Below, piece after piece: positions 1 through 7,024 of a stretch of DNA of 32,591 nt. A program made the position numbers and the translations under genes. The stretch is from Actinomycetes bacterium. Lineage in GTDB: Bacteria; Actinomycetota; Acidimicrobiia; Acidimicrobiales; JAJYXR01. Position 1 is the first letter of the stretch. The number at the start of each line of letters is the position of its first letter. The stretch spans positions 1 through 32,591 of the forward strand of contig JAJYXW010000110.1 in the NCBI GenBank assembly GCA_021801525.1, given 5' to 3'. Below the pieces are notes generated by a model. That model was not told where the DNA came from. It saw nothing but the letters and a program-made list of their open reading frames with translations, and ran no database searches.

Positions 1-2
1 TG

Positions 3-89
3 GCGGTAGCGCTCGGGCGCGATCTCGGTGCGCCTGAGGTGGGCGACGAGGCGGCCACCCGCGGCGTCGTGCTGGCGTCCATCGACTGA
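3..89 (+). CDS. 3' end of a gene entering from the left, possibly FGGY carbohydrate kinase (partial)
   Basis: An open frame runs from the left edge to a TGA at 87-89 and encodes about 28 residues ending in GDEAATRGVVLASID. The pattern small-x-EA-x-x-RG-x-x-L-A-hydrophobic near a C terminus, after 'ALGR', resembles the end of FGGY sugar kinases (gluconokinase or xylulokinase type), where an E-A-S-x-R-G-A-A helix closes the second domain. That resemblance is the only support. The piece is too short to assign a substrate and could belong to another family. The base composition is typical of the coding genes here. Confidence 0.35.
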   Translation, partial: AVALGRDLGAPEVGDEAATRGVVLASID

Positions 90-118
90 GGCAGCCTCGC
101 CGGATCGACACGGACGGT

Positions 119-169
119 GCTGGGCCCGGAGGCTCACCCGGCCGCGTGGCCGCTCGCGTCGAACGAGGG
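119..169. repeat. Left copy of a direct repeat carrying the modC 3' end
   Basis: These 51 bases match 1579-1628 with one substitution and one single-base indel. Read on the minus strand, the copy encodes PSFDASGHAAG followed by TGA, which is the C terminus and stop codon of the transporter ATPase gene at 1593 (PSFDSSGHAAG). It is a detached fragment of that gene end, with no surrounding open frame. A weaker match continues a few bases to the right, with a 3-base gap. The two copies bracket the DUF4143 ATPase gene. Confidence 0.85.
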
Positions 170-274
170 TCGTGAGCGGCCCGTCTTGCAGGTCACCGAT
201 CAGAATGCTTACAAACCACCGAACCTAGCTATTGCAACTTACCGGCTCAAAGTGTTGCAGATCACCGAATAGCT

Positions 275-280
275 GATAAT
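275..280 (+). promoter_or_regulatory. Candidate -10 box for the DUF4143 ATPase gene
   Basis: GATAAT, preceded by TG at -1/-2, lies nine bases before the GTG at 290. No Shine-Dalgarno sequence is visible, so the transcript is probably leaderless or nearly so. No convincing -35 box was found; TTGCAG at 255-260 is only 14 bases upstream. Confidence 0.45.
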
Positions 281-289
281 GTCCTAGTC

Positions 290-1537
290 GTGGCCCAGAG
301 GCCTAACTACGTGCCACGCGTGGTAGACGCCGAGCTCAGCGAGGCACTCCTCGGGCAGATGGCAGTTCTGATCGAGGGCGCCAAGGGCGTCGGCAAGACC
401 GAGACGGCTAGCCAGCAGGCCAGGAGCAGGGCGCTCCTCGATGTCGACCAAGAGGCCAGAGCCGCTGCCGCCATCGATCCCTCGCTCGTCCTAGCCGGCC
501 ACAAGCCACGTCTCATCGACGAGTGGCAGGAGGTCCCGGCCATCTGGAACCACGTCCGTAGGGCCGTCGACGCACACGAGGGGCCGTTCATCCTGACTGG
601 CTCGGCCGTGCCAGCCGACGACGCCACTCGGCACACCGGCGCCGGCCGTTTCTCTCGGTTGCGGATGCGGCCGATGAGCCTATTCGAGCTCGGGCAATCC
701 TCCGGAACCGTCTCCCTCGGCAGGCTCCTCGACGGTGAACGAACGCGCACCGATGCTGCGGAGCTCACGATCTCCGACCTCGTCGAGGTCATCTGTGTAG
801 GGGGATGGCCCGCCCTCCTTGGAAGCAGCGCCACCCATGCCCAGCGGCTCCTCGACGGCTACCTCGACTCCATCGCCCGCACCGACATTCGCCGTGTCGA
901 CGGCGTCTCCCGCGATCCCCAGAAGGTCTGGGCCGTCCTGCGATCTCTCGCACGCAACGTCGGCACCGAGGTCTCCATAACGACGATCGCTCGCGATACC
1001 GGCGGGTCGGGATCGGTCGACGAAGACACCGCACGCGCCTACCTCGCAGCCCTGGAGCGCCTCATGGTCGTCGAAAACCAGCCCGCGTGGGCACCTCGAC
1101 TACGGTCACGGGCCCGGCTGCGCTCTGCGCCCAAGCGCCACTTCTGCGATCCGAGCCTCGCGGCCGCAGCCCTCCAGGCAACCCCGGAAAGACTATTGCG
1201 AGACCTCACCTACCTCGGCTTTCTCTTCGAGAGCCTCGTCGTGCGCGACCTGCGCGTCTACGCACAACACAACGGCGGGAGCGTGCTGCACTACCGTGAC
1301 AACATCGGCGAAGTCGACGTCATCATCGATGGCGGTATCCGTTGGGGCGCGATCGAGGTGAAGCTCGGTATCACCTACGTCGAGGAAGCGGCGACCAACC
1401 TGAAAAGGTTCGTCGAGCGAATCGACACTCGACAAAGTGGCGAGCCGGCGTTCCTCGCCGTGGTCGTGCCCACCCGCTACGGCTACACGCGAGACGACGG
1501 TGTCCAGGTCATACCGGTCCAGGCCCTAGCCCCCTGA
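290..1537 (+). CDS. AAA-family ATPase with DUF4143 domain
   Basis: The 415-aa protein belongs to the large AAA_14/DUF4143 family of P-loop ATPases, whose biological role is mostly unknown. Walker A is GAKGVGKT (residues 30-37), Walker B is LIDEWQ (75-80), and a sensor-like LTGSA follows at 102-106. Residues about 160-310 form the helical and winged-helix region. The C-terminal part (about 310-365) contains FLFESLVVRDL, then EVDVII and AIEVKLG, spaced like the acidic and lysine residues of a PD-(D/E)XK nuclease-like fold typical of DUF4143. GTG at 290 was chosen because a -10-like box sits just upstream and there is no ribosome binding site. The gene lies alone, convergent with the transporter operon, and is flanked by direct repeats of the modC end, which suggests it is an insertion. 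Such proteins often travel with mobile DNA, but no toxin or antitoxin partner is seen. Confidence 0.9.
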   Translation: MAQRPNYVPRVVDAELSEALLGQMAVLIEGAKGVGKTETASQQARSRALLDVDQEARAAAAIDPSLVLAGHKPRLIDEWQEVPAIWNHVRRAVDAHEGPFILTGSAVPADDATRHTGAGRFSRLRMRPMSLFELGQSSGTVSLGRLLDGERTRTDAAELTISDLVEVICVGGWPALLGSSATHAQRLLDGYLDSIARTDIRRVDGVSRDPQKVWAVLRSLARNVGTEVSITTIARDTGGSGSVDEDTARAYLAALERLMVVENQPAWAPRLRSRARLRSAPKRHFCDPSLAAAALQATPERLLRDLTYLGFLFESLVVRDLRVYAQHNGGSVLHYRDNIGEVDVIIDGGIRWGAIEVKLGITYVEEAATNLKRFVERIDTRQSGEPAFLAVVVPTRYGYTRDDGVQVIPVQALAP

Positions 1538-1592
1538 TCGGGCGGCGAGCTTGTTGCCAGCGCGGCGGCCATCCCAGCGCTGGGCCGGAGGC

Positions 1593-2710
<1,118 letters not shown>

Positions 2711-2714
<4 letters not shown>

Positions 2715-3565
2715 GGAACTGCGAGGTGCCGTGCTTCGATTCTCGCCGATCGCGCCCTCGCGCTCCAGAGGTACGCAACGAGCGGCAGGGGGAGCGCGAC
2801 CACGATCAGCAACAGCGCGAACGGCAGCGCAGAGGCGAGACCGCTCTCCTGCAGGCTCACCCATATCTGCATCGGGAGGCCGTAGGGGTGGTAGGCGATC
2901 ACGATGACTGCTCCGAAGGCGCCCATGGCGCGTGCCCAGGCGGTGGCGAGCGACATGGCGAGCCCTGGGGCCGCGAGCGGCAGGGTTACCCGCCTGAAGC
3001 TCCGAGCGCGGCTGTCGCCCAAGAGCGCGGCGTTCTCCTCGAGCTCGGTGCCCACTGCGGCGAAGGCAGACTGGGCGCCGAGGACGTAGTAGGGGGCCGA
3101 CTCGTAGACCTCGGCGACGACCAGGGCGAAGAACGTGTTGGACGCGGAAAGGTGGAGGTGCGCGAGAGCGCCGCCCAGGGGGGTGGCAGGCCCGACCATG
3201 AACACGAGCAGCAGGCCGATCACGAGCGGGGGCATGAGGAGGGGCACGAGAACGCCCGCCTCGAAGAGCCTCGGAGCCGGGAGGCGGTCGCGGGCCATCA
3301 ACCATGCGAGGGGGGTACCTGCCACAACGAGCACGCCGAGCGCGAGCGCGCTCGCCTCCAGGGACACGAACAATGGCGAGAGCGCCCCCGGAGCACCGAG
3401 GGAGGCGCGCGTGGCCGCCGGGGAGATGTGGGCGAGGAGCGCGCCGAGGGGACCGAGCAGGGCAAGCCACACCACGACCCCGGCGGCGATCGCTGCGACA
3501 GCGGAAAGTCTTATCGGGCGGGTGAGCACGAGCCTCGGAGCCGGCCGGTCCACCCGCGAAGACAT
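2711..3565 (-). CDS. modB: Molybdate/tungstate ABC transporter permease
   Basis: The 284-aa inner-membrane protein has about six hydrophobic segments (roughly 18-45, 65-90, 100-125, 143-165, 195-220 and 243-270). The EAA-type coupling loop that docks the ATPase is present at about 177-197 (ELEENAALLGD followed by RRVTLPLAAPG, where the E-x-A-x-x-x-G pattern is usual). It is of the ModB/CysT/WtpB class. The ATG at 3565-3563 follows the binding-protein stop after one base, and its own stop overlaps the next start by four bases, so the three genes form one translational unit. Confidence 0.88.
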
Positions 3566-3566
3566 C

Positions 3567-4718
3567 TCAGCTGGTGGCGCGGCTGGCGGCGCGGCTGACG
3601 GCCCGGCGGACGGCAGGGGGGGCTGCGGAGGCGGGCCCGCTGATCTTCTCCGGCAGGAGAGTGAAGCCCTCCTTCTGGTAGGCGGCCCTCCCGGCGGGGG
3701 AGGCCAGGTAGGCGACGAAGGCAGCGGCCGCCTGGCTGCTCGCGGCGCTCTCCGAGGGATCCTCGAGGGTGGTCGCGTCGATCACCAGGGGGGCGCCGTG
3801 GACGGTCGTAGTGGTGCCGGGGGTGGAGCCCGGGACCACGAGGCTCGCCCTGGCGTAGCTCGACGCGTCAGCGGGGTTACCGAGGTCGATGGATGCCGGC
3901 AGCGTGACGTAGTGGAGGTGGAGCTGGACCGCCTGGGAGAGGAAGGCGCTCGCTGCGTCGAGCTGGCCGGCCTCGAGGTGGGCGTCGAGAGCCGTCTCGG
4001 AGAATATCTGGCTCTGGCGCCCGCCCGTGCCGTGCAGGACACCCTTCCCGATGATCTTCTCCAGCGTGCCGGCCGGGAGGTGGAGGCTCGCCTGAGCGAG
4101 CTCGAGCATCATCACGAACGCCTGGCCCTGGGGGTCGGTCGCCGGGTTGGTCCTGCCGAGGCGGAAGCCCGGTGTAGCCATGGCGCTGAAGAGCGCCTCT
4201 AGCGGCTTCTTGCCGGCGGCCACCGCCTCGAAGGTGGCTGCATAAGGCGAGCTCGGCGAGTAGGCGAGGACGAGGGGGCTAGCCGCAAGCTGCACGTACC
4301 AGCGTGTGAACTTCGGCTCCAGAACGGCGATTGGCGCAGCTCCGACGCTCTCGAACACGCCAGGGGTGATCTCGCCAGCGGCGATCTCGTGGGCGAGGCC
4401 TATGGAGCCGCCGCCGCGCCCTGTATAGGCGTAGCCGGTAGCCCGCTCGAAGCCCGGGCCCACCACCTCGTTGTCCACTGCGAGCAGCGACCCGGCGAAG
4501 GCCACGTCTGCCGTGCCGGCCCTTGGCCTTGCGTGGGAGGAAGAGCCAGCCGAGGGCACGCCCGACGCCTTCGGCTGGGGAACGCTCTTAGCGGAGGAGG
4601 AGCAAGCTGTCAGCGCCAGCCCAAGTGCCAGCCCCAGCGCCAGTGCGCGGGGTTTCGCCAGTGCGCCAGGCAGTGCCAGGTGGGTGCCGGATGCCGCTGA
4701 GCCACCGATACCTCGCAT
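3567..4718 (-). CDS. Molybdate/tungstate-binding lipoprotein, WtpA/ModA-like
   Basis: The extracellular solute-binding protein (383 aa) is tethered by a lipid anchor: a lysine/arginine-containing start, a hydrophobic stretch and lipobox L-T-A-C with Cys39. The mature part has the family order: VAFAGSLL near the N terminus, GGGSIGLAHEI, a WYVQLAASPLVLAYS strand, then GRTNPATDPQG, and QLDAASAFLSQAVQLHLHY followed by LPASIDLGNP. The GR-(T/S)-(D/N)-P-x-x-DP-x-G block and the 'LP-x-x-I-x-L' block are characteristic of the WtpA/tungstate-molybdate class rather than of phosphate or sulfate binders. The start at 4718 is preferred because a TTGCGA/TATGGT promoter ends six bases before it, giving a leaderless message; an in-frame ATG at 4745 would lengthen it by nine residues. 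A Ser/Ala-rich linker follows the anchor. It heads the three-gene operon. Confidence 0.85.
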   Translation of the reverse strand: MRGIGGSAASGTHLALPGALAKPRALALGLALGLALTACSSSAKSVPQPKASGVPSAGSSSHARPRAGTADVAFAGSLLAVDNEVVGPGFERATGYAYTGRGGGSIGLAHEIAAGEITPGVFESVGAAPIAVLEPKFTRWYVQLAASPLVLAYSPSSPYAATFEAVAAGKKPLEALFSAMATPGFRLGRTNPATDPQGQAFVMMLELAQASLHLPAGTLEKIIGKGVLHGTGGRQSQIFSETALDAHLEAGQLDAASAFLSQAVQLHLHYVTLPASIDLGNPADASSYARASLVVPGSTPGTTTTVHGAPLVIDATTLEDPSESAASSQAAAAFVAYLASPAGRAAYQKEGFTLLPEKISGPASAAPPAVRRAVSRAASRATS

Positions 4719-4724
4719 CTCCGA

Positions 4725-4753
4725 ACCATAGTGAGGCTTCGGCATTATCGCAA
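4725..4753 (-). promoter_or_regulatory. Promoter of the Mo/W transporter operon
   Basis: On the minus strand, TTGCGA (4753-4748), a 17-base spacer and TATGGT (4730-4725) form a plausible sigma-70-type promoter. The predicted start of transcription falls on the A of the ATG at 4718, so the message would be leaderless. The -35 box lies in the promoter-proximal inverted repeat, which suits repression by a bound regulator. Confidence 0.55.
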
Positions 4754-4797
4754 GTGGTACTTGCGCATTTCCCGAACGCCCGCATGTAACACTTGCG
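4749..4797. promoter_or_regulatory. Paired inverted-repeat operators upstream of the Mo/W transporter
   Basis: Two 17-bp palindromes stand 32 bp apart centre to centre, about three helical turns. The first (4749-4765) is CGCAAGT-GGT-ACTTGCG, with perfect 7-bp arms. The second (4781-4797) is CGCATGT-AAC-ACTTGCG, with one mismatch. Both lie on the same DNA face and the proximal one covers the -35 box. They do not match the E. coli ModE box. The regulator is not in this window. Confidence 0.6.
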
Positions 4798-4807
4798 AGT
4801 CGCTGAG

Positions 4808-4843
4808 CTTCTAAACCAGCTTCTAAACCAGCTTCTAAACCAG
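4808..4843. repeat. Three tandem 12-bp repeats at the end of the ArfB-like gene
   Basis: CTTCTAAACCAG occurs three times without a gap. On the minus strand each unit carries TAG in the frame of the ArfB-like gene, so its stop codon (4837-4835, in the third unit as written on the plus strand) is followed by two more in-frame stops 12 bases apart. Confidence 0.9.
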
Positions 4844-5275
4844 GTCGCCCGGAGTCGGGCGTTGCCGATCCGCCTTGCGACGTGAGGTCGCGTGCTTGCC
4901 CGCCAGCCGGGCCTCGGTTGCACCGCGGGGCGGTCTCGTGGGGCGCCGTGGGTTGGCTACCGCGGAGGCAGCGTCCAGCCGCTCGGCCAGGCGCGCCAAT
5001 GCCCTCTGCCGGTTGGCGAGCTGGGAGCGCTCTGCCGAGGACACGACCCGGATGTGCTCGCCGAGCCTCGAGCGGACGAGCTCGACCTCGCGCGGCTTGC
5101 CGGTGAGCAGGCGGAGGTCGCAGACCAGCTCGGCCCTGGTGTCCGCGGTGTTCACGTGCTGGCCCCCGGGTCCGCTGCTTCGGGAGAAGCGCCAGCGGAG
5201 CGCCGCGGCCGGAAGTCGGAGCCCGCCTCGAGTAACCACGTCAGCTCCGCCCTGTGGAGGCGTGCCGGCTGTCAT
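4835..5275 (-). CDS. arfB: Peptidyl-tRNA hydrolase of the ArfB/YaeJ type (ribosome rescue)
   Basis: The 146-aa protein is a codon-independent release factor. It hydrolyses peptidyl-tRNA on ribosomes stalled without a stop codon. The catalytic GGQ lies in FSRSSGPGGQHVNTADTRAEL (about residues 30-50), the signature of this class I release-factor domain. The domain is followed by a long basic tail (PRRPTRPPRG, then HATSRRKADRQR), which in the family inserts into the empty mRNA channel. Length (about 140 aa) and domain order agree with ArfB and exclude full release factors, which have recognition domains. It is divergent from the FMN reductase gene, with 72 bases between the starts, and shows no functional link to the metal genes. 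Confidence 0.88.
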   Translation of the reverse strand: MTAGTPPQGGADVVTRGGLRLPAAALRWRFSRSSGPGGQHVNTADTRAELVCDLRLLTGKPREVELVRSRLGEHIRVVSSAERSQLANRQRALARLAERLDAASAVANPRRPTRPPRGATEARLAGKHATSRRKADRQRPTPGDLV

Positions 5276-5347
5276 GCCGGAAGGCTATCCGCTATCGTAC
5301 ATGCCCAATCCTGCAGTAAACTTGTGTGTGCAAACAATGGAGGTAGC

Positions 5348-5983
5348 ATGACATCGCCGACACCTGACGGAGAACCCGGAGCCTCTGGCGCTACCGCCGA
5401 GCGGCCGCTGCTGCAAGTTGTGATTGCGAGCACCCGGCCCGGGCGGATCGGCATGCCCGTGGGGCGGTGGGCCTCTGAGCACGCCAGGGCGCACGGAGCA
5501 TTCGAGGTAGAGCTGGTAGACCTGTTGAAGGTGGGGCTCCCGATGATGGACGAGCCGAACCATCCGCGCCTTGCCCAGTACACGAAGGAGCACACCAAGG
5601 CATGGAGCGCGACCGTGTCCAGAGCGGACGCCTTCGTGTTCGTGGTGCCGGAGTACAACTACGGATGCGCGCCTGCAATCGTCAACGCGCTCGACTACCT
5701 GTACCACGAGTGGACGTACAAGCCGGTTGGCTTTGTCAGCTACGGCGGCGTGTCGGCCGGCACGAGAGGCGTCCAGATGCTGAAGCAGGTGGTCACCACG
5801 CTGAAGCTGGTAGCCCTGCCCGAGGCAGTGAGCATCCCTTTCGTGCAGCAGCTCCTCGAAGATGGCGTGCTCAGGGCGAATGAGGTGATGGACGAGGCCA
5901 TGACCACCTTGCTAGACGAGCTGGTGCGCTGGGCGGGTGCGCTCAGGCCGCTCAGAGCGGCCAGCGCTCCGGCGGGGCTCTGA
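5348..5983 (+). CDS. NAD(P)H-dependent FMN reductase family protein
   Basis: This 211-aa soluble flavodoxin-fold protein is probably a quinone, chromate or flavin reductase using NAD(P)H and FMN. The N-terminal phosphate-binding loop reads VVIASTRPGRIGMPVGRW (about residues 24-41). The second flavin-contact motif VPEYNYGCAPAIVNALDYL (about 99-117) and the SYGGVSAGTRG loop are all canonical. The ATG at 5348 is preferred because GGAGG (5339-5343) lies four bases upstream. It points the same way as the MosB-like gene 85 bases downstream, so they may share a transcript. A role in reducing oxyanions or flavin for the metal system is possible but only inferred from position. Confidence 0.88.
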   Translation: MTSPTPDGEPGASGATAERPLLQVVIASTRPGRIGMPVGRWASEHARAHGAFEVELVDLLKVGLPMMDEPNHPRLAQYTKEHTKAWSATVSRADAFVFVVPEYNYGCAPAIVNALDYLYHEWTYKPVGFVSYGGVSAGTRGVQMLKQVVTTLKLVALPEAVSIPFVQQLLEDGVLRANEVMDEAMTTLLDELVRWAGALRPLRAASAPAGL

Positions 5984-5995
5984 GCCGATCCTCCC

Positions 5996-6024
5996 GGAGA
6001 TCGATCCTTCTGGAGATCGATCCT
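5996..6024. repeat. Short direct repeat upstream of the MosB-like gene
   Basis: GGAGATCGATCCT occurs at 5996-6008 and again at 6012-6024, sixteen bases apart. Each contains the palindrome GATCGATC. The repeats fill the spacer between the FMN reductase and mosB-like genes and could be an RNA hairpin or a protein site. Confidence 0.6.
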
Positions 6025-6068
6025 CCTGGGGAATGGACGCGCCGGGTTCTAGGACGCGACGCTGTGGC

Positions 6069-6899
6069 ATGACCAACGAGTCGCCAATGCTCGACGAGCG
6101 CGCGCCGGGGCTCGCGAGCCGCCTGGTGACCGGTGCCCTCTCGGACGTGGAGCTCCTCGCCGAGACTGCCAGAGCCCCGGCGACGGCCCTGCTCCCGCAC
6201 GCGCATGTCGTGAAGATCGGTGGCCAGAGCATGATCGACCGTGGGCGGAGGGCAGTGTTCCCTGTCCTCGACGAGGTACGCGCCGCGCTCGCCGACAATC
6301 ACCTGATCATCGGCACGGGTGCCGGGACCAGGGCGCGCCATGCCTATAGCGTGGGTGTGGACCTCGGGATGCCGACCGGGGTGCTCACCACCCTCGGGAC
6401 CGGAGTCGCGCTCCAGAACGCCCGCATCCTCGCCTTCTTGCTCGCGCAGGATGGTATTCCGCTGGTGCTGCCGAACGAGTTCGGCCACCTTCCGCTCTAC
6501 CTGGCGGAGCGTCACGCCGTGATCTTCCCGGGGATGCCTCCGTACACCTTCTGGGAGCACAACCCCGACGTGGGGCAGATCCCACCGCATCGCACGGACA
6601 CCGGCTGCTACCTGGTGGCAGAAGTGTTCGGCGTAGCGTCCATGATCTACGTGAAAGACGAGGACGGCCTCTACACTGACGACCCCAAGCGCAACCCCGC
6701 AGCGACCTTTGTCCCGTACATCACCGTCGACGAGCTCCTCGACTCGGGCATACCCGACCTCGTGGTCGAGCGTCCAGTGCTCGAGTTCATGCGCCGGGCG
6801 GTACACGTACGGCGTGTCCAGATAGTGAACGGGACCGTGCCCGGCCAGCTCACCCGCGCGCTGGCCGGCGAGGACGTCGGGACCCTGGTGGTGGCCTGA
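6069..6899 (+). CDS. mosB: Molybdenum storage protein subunit, MosB-like
   Basis: The 276-aa protein has the amino-acid kinase (UMP kinase-like) fold and closely resembles the beta subunit of the Azotobacter molybdenum storage protein. That protein uses ATP to lock molybdate or tungstate into polyoxometalate clusters inside a hexameric cage. Matching blocks in order: VVKIGGQSMIDRGRRAVFP (47-65), LIIGTGAGTRARH (79-91), FPGMPPYTFW (153-162), IPPHRTDTGCYLVAE (171-185), VKDEDGLYT (195-203) and the C-terminal VQIVNGTVPGQLTRALAGEDVGT. These differ from true UMP kinases and agree with MosB in length (about 270 aa). ATG at 6069 gives the family length; in-frame starts at 6033 and 5937 would add residues with no homology. 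The gene lies 1.3 kb from a Mo/W transporter operon, which supports the role. No MosA-type alpha subunit is seen here, so a homo-oligomer or a distant partner must be assumed. Confidence 0.87.
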   Translation: MTNESPMLDERAPGLASRLVTGALSDVELLAETARAPATALLPHAHVVKIGGQSMIDRGRRAVFPVLDEVRAALADNHLIIGTGAGTRARHAYSVGVDLGMPTGVLTTLGTGVALQNARILAFLLAQDGIPLVLPNEFGHLPLYLAERHAVIFPGMPPYTFWEHNPDVGQIPPHRTDTGCYLVAEVFGVASMIYVKDEDGLYTDDPKRNPAATFVPYITVDELLDSGIPDLVVERPVLEFMRRAVHVRRVQIVNGTVPGQLTRALAGEDVGTLVVA

Positions 6900-6920
6900 G
6901 GTCCGCTGGGCCTCTTGGAA

Positions 6921-6986
6921 GCCGGTTTCTGTCCACCGGCATTGCCACCAGTTGACGAACTACGCCGGCCCTCCTAGAGGCCGGGG
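6921..6986 (+). terminator. Possible weak terminator hairpins after the MosB-like gene
   Basis: Two small GC hairpins follow the stop codon: GCCGGT / ACCGGC (6921-6940, 8-base loop) and CCGGCC / GGCCGG (about 6965-6984). Neither has a T-run, so termination is only suggested. They separate this gene from the HNH gene promoter. Confidence 0.3.
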
Positions 6987-7002
6987 CATTACACCGCCCA
7001 AA

Positions 7003-7024
7003 TAGTATCGTACACATGTACGAT
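7003..7024 (+). promoter_or_regulatory. -10 box and SOS-box-like palindrome over the HNH gene start
   Basis: TAGTAT (7003-7008) lies seven bases before the ATG at 7016, predicting a leaderless transcript. Overlapping it, 7007-7024 reads ATCGTACA-CA-TGTACGAT, a perfect 8-bp inverted repeat that contains the start codon. The actinobacterial LexA (SOS) box is CGAAC-N4-GTTCG; this site is CGTAC-N4-GTACG, the same layout with one symmetrical change. Binding here would block both initiation of transcription and the start codon region. Confidence 0.6.

Noticed and set aside
28-228. Small arginine-rich frame at the left end
   Set aside because: It overlaps the better-supported frame ending at 89 and the modC-end repeat, and has no motif.
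2726-3598. Plus-strand frame antisense to the permease
   Set aside because: The translation is charged low-complexity sequence opposite a clear membrane protein.
5937-6068. N-terminal extension of the MosB-like protein
   Set aside because: No similarity to the family in these 44 residues, it overlaps the reductase gene, and the length from 6069 fits known MosB.
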